The notes beneath the pieces are model-generated. The model saw only the letters and a program-made list of their open reading frames with translations, searched no databases and was not told where the DNA came from. A program made the position numbers and the translations under genes. A stretch of 14,064 nt of DNA, from the NCBI GenBank assembly GCA_011055475.1, contig DSDH01000163.1, forward strand, positions 1-14,064, given 5' to 3'. Positions 6,271 to 14,062 of the stretch are shown piece by piece. Origin of the DNA: Phycisphaerales bacterium (GTDB lineage Bacteria; Planctomycetota; Phycisphaerae; Sedimentisphaerales; Anaerohalosphaeraceae). How positions within the stretch are numbered: the stretch's first letter is position 1; each line of letters starts with the position of its first letter.

Positions 6271-8136
6271 ATGTACTTTCCCAGTATTCGAACAGGTTGG
6301 CGGATATGCGTTCTTGTGGTGGTCGGCGCGGTGATCGCATGGCCGCGGCCATGTTCGGCGCAGATACGCGGCGCCGCCCGGCCCGGCCGGAATGGATACG
6401 ATGTGCAGCGGGGTCAGGACCAGAGGCCGGAACTGCAGCAGCGGCAGGCCATGCTGCAACAGCAGTTCGCCGAGATCGGTCAGACCATCGATGGTGCGCT
6501 GGTAGCCCTGCTGAAGCTGGTCAACGAGTCCAAGAAGCCGGATGCCGCGTTTCTGGCTTCGGCTGAGAAGGTCGTGCAGGAGTCGGCGGGTTCGCTGTCG
6601 CGTTTTGATCGGTCGCTGGTGTGCGAGCATCACCTGCTCAATGCGTGGGTGCACTACTTCAATGAGGATGCACCCAGTGCGTACCTGCTTGCCGGGCAGG
6701 CCCAAGGCGCGGACACGGACAACCACGATGCCTACGTGAGCCAGGTGGCCTTGGCCTTGGTGGCCGACCGTCAGCCGCAGATCATCCCATCGCAGCGCCC
6801 GCCGATCGCGGCGGAGGCGACGCAGCGGGATGATATGACGAGGCGTGGCCGGCGTCCTCGACCGTCGATGGATCGCTCGCGCCCGATGGACGCCCGCGAG
6901 CAAACGACCGCGGCTCAGGTCAACGTGCAGACCCAGTCGGGTGACATTTTGCAGTACGAGCCTGAAGGGCTCGTGGTGCCGCTGTTGGGTCAGAAGCTTC
7001 CGGCGATGCAGATGCAATGTGTCAACGGCGCGACACTCAGTTATGCACCCGGGGCCGAGGGGTTGTGCATGCTGGTGTGGAAATCGCCGCAGGCGGCCCC
7101 GGCCCCGGGGACGGTCAGGCCGGGTGAGCCCAACAGCGTGCCCAGGCCGGGTGTGACCATGATGCGAACCCAAGCCCCTACCCCGGTGCCGACCAGACGG
7201 TCGGGGCTGCCCGATCTGCCGCCCCCGCCGGGCGCATCGGCCTCGGCGCGGACCGACCCCCGCATGCAGGATCGCGGTATGCCGGGGCGCGATGAGCGGT
7301 ACGATTATGGCTACGACCGCGCTCGCCAGGACCCCTACAGCTATCGCGGCGCCTCCACCGATACGCACCGTTCGGACATCGCCCTACGGCCGGGTCTGGA
7401 GGCGTCCAGCCAGGCCTTTGCAGAGTTGTTCGCCGCTTATGTGGGCAGGCCGGGTCTGAAATTCGTCGGGCTCAATCTGGATGCGCCGGACCGGCGTGCG
7501 GCCGTCCTGACCCAGGTCGTGTCGAATCCGCGACCCTGGGCCGAGGTGCTGGCGCAGGATGCCGTCTCCGCAGAGGGGCCCGTCGCCCAACTGTTCTCCA
7601 TGCCGGGTATCGACCTGACTCGGCCGATCCTGGTGATTGCGGATGGCAGCGGCAAAGTCCGCTATGCCGGTCCGGCCGAGGGGTTCGTCCCGCGGTTGCT
7701 GCTGGACCACCTGACCAGCAGCGGGGCTATCGCTCTGGGGACGCCTTCGGCGGCGCCTGTGGCTCCGGCGGTCAATCCGTTGAGCCAGATTCTGCAGCGG
7801 ATGACCGGCCAGGGGGCGCCGCCAATGGATTCCGCGCCGCCGACCCCGCGCGAGGTCAAGCCCCCCATCCAGGCGGATAAGGACGAGCCGCCGAATCTCC
7901 TGGAGCAGCCCGACCTGATTGAGGCTGAGAAACAACTGTCGTACGCCAAGAACCTGTTCATCCCGCTGGGCAACAAGCGGATGATGAGCAGCAAGCGCGG
8001 CGTGGACATCTGCCGTGAGATCATGGAACGCTGGCCCGGCACCAAGTACGCCGAGGAGGCCCGCGGGCTGCTGCGCCAACTGTCCGAAACCGACCGTCGG
8101 CGGTACAACATCACCAACGAGGAGTTGGGTCTATAG
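6271..8136 (+). CDS. Secreted thioredoxin-fold-like protein, split and lacking CxxC
   Basis: The 621-residue product has a signal peptide with hydrophobic core at 11-24 and a likely type I cleavage after CSA (A30/Q31). A helical region follows (about 55-165), possibly TPR-like. Residues 231-270 resemble the start of a TlpA/AhpC-type redoxin: a G-x-LP segment, then VNGATLSY and LCMLVWKSP, where redoxins carry the WCxPC motif. Here SPQA replaces the cysteines. A Pro/Arg/Tyr-rich segment of about 100 residues (275-370) then intervenes. The fold seems to resume at 376-485 with LKFVGLNLD and the strand pair PILVIADGSGKVRYAG, typical of the redoxin C-terminal half. The C-terminus (545-615) is helical and TPR-like. 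The start is supported by AAAGGGG (6257-6263), 7 bases upstream. A structural or binding role is more likely than catalysis. The domain reading is mine and of moderate certainty; the gene itself is secure. Confidence 0.8.
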   Translation: MYFPSIRTGWRICVLVVVGAVIAWPRPCSAQIRGAARPGRNGYDVQRGQDQRPELQQRQAMLQQQFAEIGQTIDGALVALLKLVNESKKPDAAFLASAEKVVQESAGSLSRFDRSLVCEHHLLNAWVHYFNEDAPSAYLLAGQAQGADTDNHDAYVSQVALALVADRQPQIIPSQRPPIAAEATQRDDMTRRGRRPRPSMDRSRPMDAREQTTAAQVNVQTQSGDILQYEPEGLVVPLLGQKLPAMQMQCVNGATLSYAPGAEGLCMLVWKSPQAAPAPGTVRPGEPNSVPRPGVTMMRTQAPTPVPTRRSGLPDLPPPPGASASARTDPRMQDRGMPGRDERYDYGYDRARQDPYSYRGASTDTHRSDIALRPGLEASSQAFAELFAAYVGRPGLKFVGLNLDAPDRRAAVLTQVVSNPRPWAEVLAQDAVSAEGPVAQLFSMPGIDLTRPILVIADGSGKVRYAGPAEGFVPRLLLDHLTSSGAIALGTPSAAPVAPAVNPLSQILQRMTGQGAPPMDSAPPTPREVKPPIQADKDEPPNLLEQPDLIEAEKQLSYAKNLFIPLGNKRMMSSKRGVDICREIMERWPGTKYAEEARGLLRQLSETDRRRYNITNEELGL

Positions 8137-8167
8137 GGGCCCTGGCGGCGAATCACGGAGGATGCGC

Positions 8168-9058
8168 ATGAGTGCGGCGACGCAAAGCGGAATGATTCCG
8201 ACCTTTTCGATCGAGGCCGGGTGCCTGCCCGAGGCGTGGGAGAGGGCCGTCCTGGCGGTTTGGGACCGGGGCGTGTCGATGAAGACGCAATACGACAAGC
8301 CCGAGGACCCGCCCAGCCGTGACGCCACGGTCGTTATCACCGTCGCCGATCCGTTCGCCGAGCCGCGGATTCACAAGAACTTCCCCGGCGGGCCCGAAGA
8401 GCTTGAGGCCTATCGCCAGGAGGTGCTCGACGGGATTCACGATCATTGGATCGACCCAGCGGCGGGCAAGTGGACGTACACGTATCACGAGCGGCTCTTT
8501 GCGTACCGCCCGACGGATAATCTGCGGTCGCCCGAGCGCCGTGGTCTGCTGCCGGCGGTGGATCAGATCGCGTATATCGTGCAGTCCCTGTCGGCCGCGC
8601 CGCACACCCGCCGGGCCCAGGCGATTACCTGGATGCCCACGGCCGATCCGCAGACCGACGACCCGCCGTGCCTGCAGCGGCTGTGGTGCCGGCTCGTGGC
8701 GGCCGACGATGGAGCGTGGGTGTTGAATATGAACACGCACTGGCGCAGCCGGGACCTGTACAAGGCGTGGTTCATGAACGCCTACGCCCTGACCGACCTC
8801 CAGCAACGGATCGCCGAGCGGATCGCCGAGAGGCTGGGGGCACCCGTGCGGGTGGGGCGCTACGTGGACATCACCGACTCGCTGCACCTCTATGGGGCGT
8901 ACTTCGGTGAGATCGCCCCGGAGGTGGAGAAGATGCGCGCCACGCCGTGGACGCAGCGGGCCTGGACGAGCGATCATCCGGCGTTTGCGATGATGACGGC
9001 CGAGGCCCGTGAGAAGCTCGCCCGCAATCCGGATGTCTACGCCAAGCCGTGCGGCTGA
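8168..9058 (+). CDS. Thymidylate-synthase-family protein (ThyA fold), divergent
   Basis: The 296-residue product carries the catalytic residues of the folate-dependent thymidylate synthase fold. HTRRA (146-150) corresponds to the phosphate-binding Arg pair of SRR. PPC places the nucleophile at C168. RSRD (193-196) precedes N204 at exactly the spacing seen between Arg166 and Asn177 in the E. coli enzyme. DSLHLY gives H240 and Y242, which bind the nucleotide sugar. An Asn at position 204 favours a uracil rather than cytosine nucleotide. The N-terminal 100 residues do not resemble the usual ThyA N-terminus, and I see no clear ELLW-type glutamate motif. Likely reaction: dUMP plus methylenetetrahydrofolate to dTMP; a related nucleotide methylase or hydroxymethylase is possible. 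The start at 8168 has GGAGGA (8157-8162) 5 bases before it. It lies 31 bases after the secreted-protein gene and 15 bases before rsmG, so co-transcription is likely. Confidence 0.8.
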   Translation: MSAATQSGMIPTFSIEAGCLPEAWERAVLAVWDRGVSMKTQYDKPEDPPSRDATVVITVADPFAEPRIHKNFPGGPEELEAYRQEVLDGIHDHWIDPAAGKWTYTYHERLFAYRPTDNLRSPERRGLLPAVDQIAYIVQSLSAAPHTRRAQAITWMPTADPQTDDPPCLQRLWCRLVAADDGAWVLNMNTHWRSRDLYKAWFMNAYALTDLQQRIAERIAERLGAPVRVGRYVDITDSLHLYGAYFGEIAPEVEKMRATPWTQRAWTSDHPAFAMMTAEAREKLARNPDVYAKPCG

Positions 9059-9073
9059 TCGGAGCGGGCGGCC

Positions 9074-9871
9074 ATGCAGGCGGAACCGACCGAAGCAACC
9101 GATCCCATGCCGCCGTTTGTCTACCCCGGCCTGAGCGCCGCCCAATGCCGCGCGTTTGAGACGTTCGCCGCGATGCTGGCCACGGAAGGGCAGCGGTTCA
9201 ATCTCACGACGATTCTTGAACCCCAGGCGATCTACTTGCGGCACTTCGCCGATTCATTACAGGTGCTGGCGCTCCTCGATGAACAACAAAGGCCCCCACC
9301 GGGAACCTCCGGCCGGCCGTCGCTGGCGGATATCGGATCGGGGGCGGGTCTGCCGGGATTGGCGTTGGCGATCGCGCGGCCGGACTGGTCGGTCGTGTGC
9401 ATCGAGGCGACGGGCAAGAAGGTCGCGTTTCAGCAGCGGGTGATCGAGCGGCTGGGGTTATCCAATGCCCAGGCCATGCATGGCCGGGCCGAAGAACTGG
9501 GCCGGGCACCGGCGTTTCGCGAGACGTTTGACGGGGTCACCGCCCGGGCCCTGGCGCCGCTGAACGTGCTCGTCGAACTGGCCCTGGCCCTTCTGGTCGT
9601 CGGCGGGCGGTTCGTGGCGTACAAGGGGACCGATTGCGATGAGGAAATAGACCTGGCCCGGTCGGCTTTGGGGCAACTCGGCGGCCACATCGATCGCGTG
9701 CGGGACTATACTCTGGGTGACCTGGCGGCACAGGTGGGTTGCGATCCCGACTCTCGCGGTCTGTCGGCGGGTCTGGGCCGTCGGCTGATCGTCATCGAGA
9801 AGGCGGTCCCCACCGACCCGTGCTTTCCCCGGCCCTGGCGCCGGATCAAACGCGAGCCCTTGGGCGGGTAG
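9074..9871 (+). CDS. rsmG: 16S rRNA (guanine-527-N7)-methyltransferase
   Basis: RsmG (GidB) uses S-adenosylmethionine to methylate G527 of 16S rRNA in the cytoplasm. The 265-residue product shows FNLTTI (42-47), the HFADSL segment (57-62), the SAM-binding loop DIGSGAGLPG (86-95), an acidic residue E111 before TGKKVAF, and TARALAPL (156-163). It ends with a basic tail, PRPWRRIKREPL, in place of the usual C-terminal basic motif. It is somewhat longer than typical, mainly at the N-terminus and a Pro-rich insert at 73-82. The start at 9074 has a GGAG (9060-9063) about 10 bases upstream. It forms an apparent operon with the thymidylate-synthase-like gene, only 15 bases away. Confidence 0.95.
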   Translation: MQAEPTEATDPMPPFVYPGLSAAQCRAFETFAAMLATEGQRFNLTTILEPQAIYLRHFADSLQVLALLDEQQRPPPGTSGRPSLADIGSGAGLPGLALAIARPDWSVVCIEATGKKVAFQQRVIERLGLSNAQAMHGRAEELGRAPAFRETFDGVTARALAPLNVLVELALALLVVGGRFVAYKGTDCDEEIDLARSALGQLGGHIDRVRDYTLGDLAAQVGCDPDSRGLSAGLGRRLIVIEKAVPTDPCFPRPWRRIKREPLGG

Positions 9872-10009
9872 TTCGTTGCCGGTCCACCGCGTGAATCCGC
9901 AGCAGGTGGTTTACCTGAGGCCCGGAGGGAGCTAATCTGGAAGCCACGTTGGGTCGAAGGCGTGGTGGGCAAGAGACTACACCAACGAATACGGTGGGAG
10001 ACGCGAGCA

Positions 10010-10990
10010 ATGGCTACCCAAACGTCTCAGTCGGGCAAGCCCGATGTGCCGCACGGTGCGGTCGAGCAGACCGGAGCGCGGACGATCACCGCGGCCCTGC
10101 TGCGACACGTCGGGACCTTGGCCAAGGCCTGCGGCGCGACGGCGATCTTCGTGTACGTGGACGCCCTGCACGATGAGCCGCTGCCCCTGCCCGAAAGCCT
10201 CAAACAGAGGGTCTACTACGTGACCAAGACCCCGGCCCAGGAGCAACACGAAACCGAACGCGGTGGCCGCTGCCTGCGGGTGCCCAACGTGGCCCTGTCG
10301 CGAATGGGCCAGGTCAAGATCGCGATCTTCCTGGCGTTGAGCCGCGGCCTGATCCGCCGGGGTGACCGGGTGGTGTTCCTGTCTGGATTGGGTGGCAGCG
10401 GCGAGCTGGATATGGTCCTCATCATTGAAGTGGGACGCGAGTATGAGATGTTCTGCCCGGACACGGCCGATGCGACGGACTGTCCGGATGTGCAACCCCA
10501 GGTGCTCAGCCGGGTGATCGATATCGCTTCGGAGCTGGGCAGCGAGGGGCGCGAGGGCAAGCCGGTCGGCGCGTTGTTCATCGTGGGGGATACCGAGCAC
10601 GTGTTGCCGCTGACCCGCCAGTTGATCCTCAATCCGTTCGCCGGCTACCCCGCGGAAAAACGGAACATCCTTGATGAATCACTGACCGAGACGATCAAGG
10701 AGCTGGCGACGATCGACGGGGCGTTCATCGTCCATGCGGACGGGACGATCGAGAGCTGCGGCACGTACCTCAAGACCGCCAGCCAGAAGGAGTTCGAGTT
10801 GCCGCAGGGATTGGGGGCCCGCCATCACGCGGCGGCGGCGATCACCTCGGTGACGCGATGCCTGGCGGTGACGGTGAGCGAATCCACCGGCACGGTGACC
10901 GTGTTCCGTAACGGGGCGATCGTCACGGACATCGAGCGGCCGCGGAGCTTGGGTCGCCGCGTGAGTCCCGGCTTGGCGAAGTCCGAATGA
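10010..10990 (+). CDS. Diadenylate cyclase (DisA_N domain), DacZ-like architecture
   Basis: The product (326 residues) probably makes the second messenger c-di-AMP from two ATP. The C-terminal half is a DisA_N domain: REGKPVGALFIVGD (181-194), LNPFAGY (207-213), the DGA motif at 236-238, GLGARHHAAA (267-276) in place of the usual RHR motif, and VSESTGTVTVFRNG (289-302). The N-terminal half (about 25-150) resembles the pyruvate-kinase C-terminal-like domain seen in archaeal DacZ, with RMGQVK (98-103) and a GD-VV-L-G segment. It lacks the membrane helices of CdaA and the DNA-binding domain of DisA, so it should be cytosolic. The start at 10010 has GGGAGA (9996-10001) 8 bases upstream; an in-frame GTG at 9962 does not. 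The 138-base gap after rsmG contains no clear terminator or promoter. It converges with the kinase gene, 52 bases between the stops. Confidence 0.88.
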   Translation: MATQTSQSGKPDVPHGAVEQTGARTITAALLRHVGTLAKACGATAIFVYVDALHDEPLPLPESLKQRVYYVTKTPAQEQHETERGGRCLRVPNVALSRMGQVKIAIFLALSRGLIRRGDRVVFLSGLGGSGELDMVLIIEVGREYEMFCPDTADATDCPDVQPQVLSRVIDIASELGSEGREGKPVGALFIVGDTEHVLPLTRQLILNPFAGYPAEKRNILDESLTETIKELATIDGAFIVHADGTIESCGTYLKTASQKEFELPQGLGARHHAAAAITSVTRCLAVTVSESTGTVTVFRNGAIVTDIERPRSLGRRVSPGLAKSE

Positions 10991-11042
10991 CGAATCGGAC
11001 GCGCCCTTTATGCCGCGTAACGCCTTCCGGACCCGGCCCGGA

Positions 11043-13268
11043 TCATGTACGGGGCAGGGTGATCGTGACGCGGGTGCCTTGGTCGGGCTGCGAATCCAGG
11101 GCGATCGTGCCGCGGTTCAACCGAATCAATCGCCGCGCGTGGGCCAGACCCATCCCGCGGCGTCGGCCGGCGGGGCAGTCGGAGAAGAATGGATCGAAGG
11201 CCCGGCTTTGGGTCTCGGGCGTCATGCCGCAGCCCTGGTCGGCGACGACGAACGCCGCGGCGTCGGTCGGCTGGTGGGCCGCCGCGCGGATCGTAATCGG
11301 TCCGCTGCCGCCCTTGTACGACTGGAGGGCGTTGGCCAGCACGTGGGCCAGGGCCGTGGCGATCTGCCCGGCGTCGACGTGCACGTCACCCAGCCCCTCG
11401 ATATCCTCGAACGTCACTTCGACGAAGTCTCGTGACTCCTGCCGGCGTAGCTGCTCGACAGCCTGATCGCACAGGGCACGCAGGCCGATGGTCCCGGCCT
11501 GCGGCGGATTCGGCCGGGCGAACGTCATCAGGTCCTCCAGGGTGCGGCTGATGTCCTCGGTGCGCTCCTGAATCTGCCGCAGCATCTGCTTGCGGTCCTC
11601 GTCGGCCTCGGTTTCGAGCAACAGTTGGGCCCGGCCGGAGATGACCGCCAGCGGGTTGTTCAGTTCGTGGGCGGCCCCGGCGGCCATTTCGGCGATGCCG
11701 CTGAAGGCATCGACCGCGGCCATCTCGGTCTGTGTGTCGCGTAGTTGGTTCAGCAACTCGGCAAACCGCTCGGCGAGACGCGCCTGCTTCTGCATGGCGA
11801 ACTTCATGCCGATGATCTGAGCGGCAACGGCCGCGGCAATTTTCAAGGAGGCGGTTTGCTCGGGTTGGTCGACGGGAATCCGATCCTGGAACACGATCGC
11901 CCCGATCGCCCGGCCCTCAATGTGCAGGGGGGCCATGCGGGCCTCGGCCAGCTCCAGCCCGGCCTGTTCGAGCAGCCAGGGAACCGCCTGGGCCGCGTCA
12001 ACGATCGCAAAATCCCGCTGCAGGGCTGGCGGCACGGCGGGCGCATCGGCGGGCCGCTGCACGAGCGCGGTGTGCAGCGTGCCCGCGGCGTCCACGGCCA
12101 CCCAATCGAGAAACAGGTCGTTCGGCGCGATCTGCAAGTAGAGGCCGACCAGGTCGGCCTGGTAGTGACGGCGAAACGCCCGGGCGAAACTCGCCGCCAC
12201 CTCGATCGCGCTCATGGCCGGACGGACCGACAGCACGAACTCCCGCAGAAACGCCAACTGGCCCGCATCCGCCGCGAAGCTGTGGCTTTGCTGCGTCAGG
12301 GTACCGTGCTGTCGGCTCAAGTCGGCGGCGGTCGTGGCGATGCGGTCACAATACACCCCCATCGCTCCGGGCAGATCGAGTCCGAGCATACGGCTCTTGG
12401 CCTCGACACGTTCGGGCAAGGCGTTCCGGACCGCATCGAGTTGGTCGTCGCCCAATCCCAGGTGTCGCGCGGCGGCGCGTGGATCGGGCACCGGGTCCGC
12501 GTCGCCGCCGTCGCCGATGCCGCACTGCCGTGCGAGCAACGAGGCCAGATGCACCACGAGCGCTATCCGGGTACGGGGCAGGTCGGCCGCCAGGACCTCC
12601 GCGTCGCTGTTGTGCAGCCATACGGCCAGGACGAGATCCTCGGGCAGGGCCCATTTCTCGGCCAGGCGCTTGGCGACGACGACGTGGTCGATACCGAGCT
12701 GCTGCCGGGCCACGGCCGAGAGGCTCAGGTTTCGTTGCCGGGCCTCGCCGACGATCTTGGCCAGGCTCTTGGGCATGACCTCATCCAGGGCCAGCTTGCC
12801 GATGTCGCACAGGAGCCCTGCGCTGAAGGCCAGCGGCCGCTGCGGTTCGGGCAGGACGAACTCGGCGATGTGGCCGGCGGCGCAGGCCACCGCCAGGGCG
12901 TGCAGGGCCAGTTGCTTGCGGCTCAGGGGCCGCTGGCGCTCGGGGTTGTAGTCCGCGTCGAAGACCTGGAATACCTTGACCGAGAGCACGGCGTCCCGCA
13001 CGACGGCATCCGGCAGCTTGGCAACGGCCTCGGCAACGCTGGGCGGGTCGGCTTCAAAACGAAGCCCGCGTTCCTGGGCCAGGGAGAGGATCTGCGCCGT
13101 CAGGGCCGGATCGGCCTCGATGATTTCGCTCAGGGCCGGGGCGTTGACACGGCCCTCGGCCAAATGCGGCAAAAAACCGGCAGCGACCTCCGGCAGGGTG
13201 GACAGCGAATCGAGCCGGCGGAGAATCAGCTCCACCTGGCGCGCCACGGCATGGTTCTCGGATGGCAT
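11043..13268 (-). CDS. HDOD-GAF-like histidine kinase
   Basis: The 741-residue product has no membrane segment and should be a cytosolic sensor kinase. An HDOD domain spans about 15-220, with a changed HD signature GLLCDIGKL (151-159) in which Cys replaces His. A linker leads to a GAF-like region at about 340-490, then a coiled stretch (490-520). The kinase core has the H-box AAHELNNPLAVISG with phosphoacceptor H534, the N-box around N646 (LANALQS), the G1 box DQGCGM (677-682), an F-box FDPFF (691-695) and the G2 box RRRGMGLAHARRL. All residues needed for autophosphorylation are present. The start is backed by AGGGAG (minus strand, 13275-13280) 6 bases upstream. It follows the response regulator gene after 50 bases containing a strong hairpin, and that regulator is its likely partner. 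HDOD domains mostly mediate protein binding and signalling; the input signal is unknown. Confidence 0.93.
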   Translation of the reverse strand: MPSENHAVARQVELILRRLDSLSTLPEVAAGFLPHLAEGRVNAPALSEIIEADPALTAQILSLAQERGLRFEADPPSVAEAVAKLPDAVVRDAVLSVKVFQVFDADYNPERQRPLSRKQLALHALAVACAAGHIAEFVLPEPQRPLAFSAGLLCDIGKLALDEVMPKSLAKIVGEARQRNLSLSAVARQQLGIDHVVVAKRLAEKWALPEDLVLAVWLHNSDAEVLAADLPRTRIALVVHLASLLARQCGIGDGGDADPVPDPRAAARHLGLGDDQLDAVRNALPERVEAKSRMLGLDLPGAMGVYCDRIATTAADLSRQHGTLTQQSHSFAADAGQLAFLREFVLSVRPAMSAIEVAASFARAFRRHYQADLVGLYLQIAPNDLFLDWVAVDAAGTLHTALVQRPADAPAVPPALQRDFAIVDAAQAVPWLLEQAGLELAEARMAPLHIEGRAIGAIVFQDRIPVDQPEQTASLKIAAAVAAQIIGMKFAMQKQARLAERFAELLNQLRDTQTEMAAVDAFSGIAEMAAGAAHELNNPLAVISGRAQLLLETEADEDRKQMLRQIQERTEDISRTLEDLMTFARPNPPQAGTIGLRALCDQAVEQLRRQESRDFVEVTFEDIEGLGDVHVDAGQIATALAHVLANALQSYKGGSGPITIRAAAHQPTDAAAFVVADQGCGMTPETQSRAFDPFFSDCPAGRRRGMGLAHARRLIRLNRGTIALDSQPDQGTRVTITLPRT

Positions 13269-13294
13269 CGTTTTCTCCCTCGACCTGGAATCCG

Positions 13295-13315
13295 CACGGG
13301 CCCGCCGGGCCCGTG
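13295..13315 (-). other. Perfect 9-bp hairpin between response regulator and kinase genes
   Basis: CACGGGCCC (13295-13303) and GGGCCCGTG (13307-13315) pair completely around a three-base loop. On the coding strand the stem begins 3 bases after the response regulator TAA and ends about 14 bases before the kinase Shine-Dalgarno. No T-run follows on the minus strand. It could act as a partial terminator or as a 3'-end stabiliser that sets the ratio of regulator to kinase. Confidence 0.55.
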
Positions 13316-13318
13316 GTG

Positions 13319-13894
13319 TTATGACATGTGCAGCACCTCGACGATCTTGTCCACCAGTTGGCCGATGCGGAAGGGCTTGCGGACGAAGGCCTCGGCCCCG
13401 GCCTCCAGCAGGCCCTGGATCTCGTCCTGGTTGACGACGCCGCTGACGATGATGATGCGGGTGTCCTGGAACTGCGGGTTTCGGCGGATGGTCTGGCAGA
13501 CGATGTTGCCGTTCACATCGGGCAGCATGTAGTCGAGGATAATCAAGTCGGGCACGAACTGCTGGGTCAGCAGGCCCGCATCGTAGCCGCTGCTGGCCGT
13601 GCGCACCTCGAACCGCCCGTCGCGGCCCAGCACATCGACCATCAGCTCGATGATCTCCTCATCGTCGTCCACGATCAGGATCTTCCGCTTGCCCGAGTCC
13701 AGGTTCTTGAGGGGGATGTTGTTTTCCTTCATGAACTTGATCAGGCTGTCGCGGGGAATCCGCCGAAACCGCGAGCCGGGCACGCGAAACCCCTGAAGCC
13801 GTCCCGCGTCGAAGCAGCGGATGATGGTCTGCTGGCTGACGTTGCAGATGGCGGCGGCCTCGCCGGTGGTGTATAGATCCTTCATCTTTTCCAT
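13319..13894 (-). CDS. Response regulator with N-terminal excisionase-type HTH and C-terminal REC
   Basis: The 191-residue product starts with a MerR/excisionase-like helix-turn-helix (about 6-58: YTTGEAAAICNVSQQTIIR, then GRLQGFRVPGSRFRRIPRDSL). A short linker leads to a receiver domain at 70-189. The receiver has the acidic pocket D76-D77, phosphoacceptor D121 in LIILDYMLPD, S151 at the switch position and K173 in RKPF, so it should be phosphorylated. DNA-binding before receiver is the reverse of the OmpR/NarL order. The start at 13894 has AAAGGA (minus strand, 13901-13906) 6 bases upstream and a good promoter. It is the first gene of an operon with the HDOD kinase, its likely phosphodonor. 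Targets are unknown. Confidence 0.93.
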   Translation of the reverse strand: MEKMKDLYTTGEAAAICNVSQQTIIRCFDAGRLQGFRVPGSRFRRIPRDSLIKFMKENNIPLKNLDSGKRKILIVDDDEEIIELMVDVLGRDGRFEVRTASSGYDAGLLTQQFVPDLIILDYMLPDVNGNIVCQTIRRNPQFQDTRIIIVSGVVNQDEIQGLLEAGAEAFVRKPFRIGQLVDKIVEVLHMS

Positions 13895-13954
13895 CTTCGT
13901 TCCTTTAAAGATGTGGGCCCTCCGTGCCCCTGCGTGGCTTTCCCTGTTCGCCTA

Positions 13955-13983
13955 ATTTGACTGTCGGCCGCCCGGCCTGTCAA
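13955..13983 (-). promoter_or_regulatory. Sigma-70-type promoter of the two-component operon
   Basis: On the minus strand, a consensus TTGACA (13978-13983) is followed after 17 bases by TCAAAT (13955-13960, 4 of 6). Transcription would start near 13948 and give a leader of about 54 bases ending in AAAGGA before the response regulator. The spacer is GC-rich and contains the palindrome GGCCGGGCGGCC-like sequence. Confidence 0.6.
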
Positions 13984-14034
13984 GAATGAATTTTTCCCAC
14001 CGAGGGCGGGTTTTCAACCCCGAAAAGCCGCTCC

Positions 14035-14062
14035 TTATCGGGTTATCCGGCTGCTGCCGGAT
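14035..14062. other. Tandem 8-mers and hairpin upstream of the two-component promoter
   Basis: TTATCGGG (14035-14042) is followed directly by TTATCCGG (14043-14050), a tandem 8-mer with one difference. Overlapping it, ATCCGGC (14045-14051) and GCCGGAT (14056-14062) form a perfect 7-bp stem around TGCT. The position, 50-80 bases upstream of the -35 box, would suit a regulator site, possibly for autoregulation. It could equally be the end of a transcript entering from outside the window, which stops 2 bases later. Confidence 0.35.

Noticed and set aside
4924..7368. Long minus-strand frames opposite the 5098 and 6271 genes (4924-6135, 6184-7368)
   Set aside because: Both are shadows of GC-biased codons. 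The plus-strand products have signal or membrane segments and good start sites, while these do not.
8153..9244. A 363-codon minus-strand frame opposite the thymidylate-synthase-like gene and the start of rsmG
   Set aside because: The plus-strand genes have intact active-site motifs; this frame is Arg/His/Gly-rich with no recognisable domain.
9872..10009. A c-di-AMP riboswitch or separate promoter before the cyclase gene
   Set aside because: I see no conserved riboswitch core. The best promoter-like pair (TTTACC at 9910 and TAATCT at 9933) matches too few consensus positions.
10987..11466. A plus-strand frame overlapping the cyclase stop codon as ATGA, suggesting a translationally coupled gene
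   Set aside because: It runs antisense through the conserved kinase ATPase domain, has no domain of its own, and has no Shine-Dalgarno.
11745..13532. A 595-codon plus-strand frame antisense to the kinase and regulator genes
   Set aside because: It spans the gap between two well-supported minus-strand genes, has a low-complexity Gly/Arg/Gln/His composition and no ribosome binding site.
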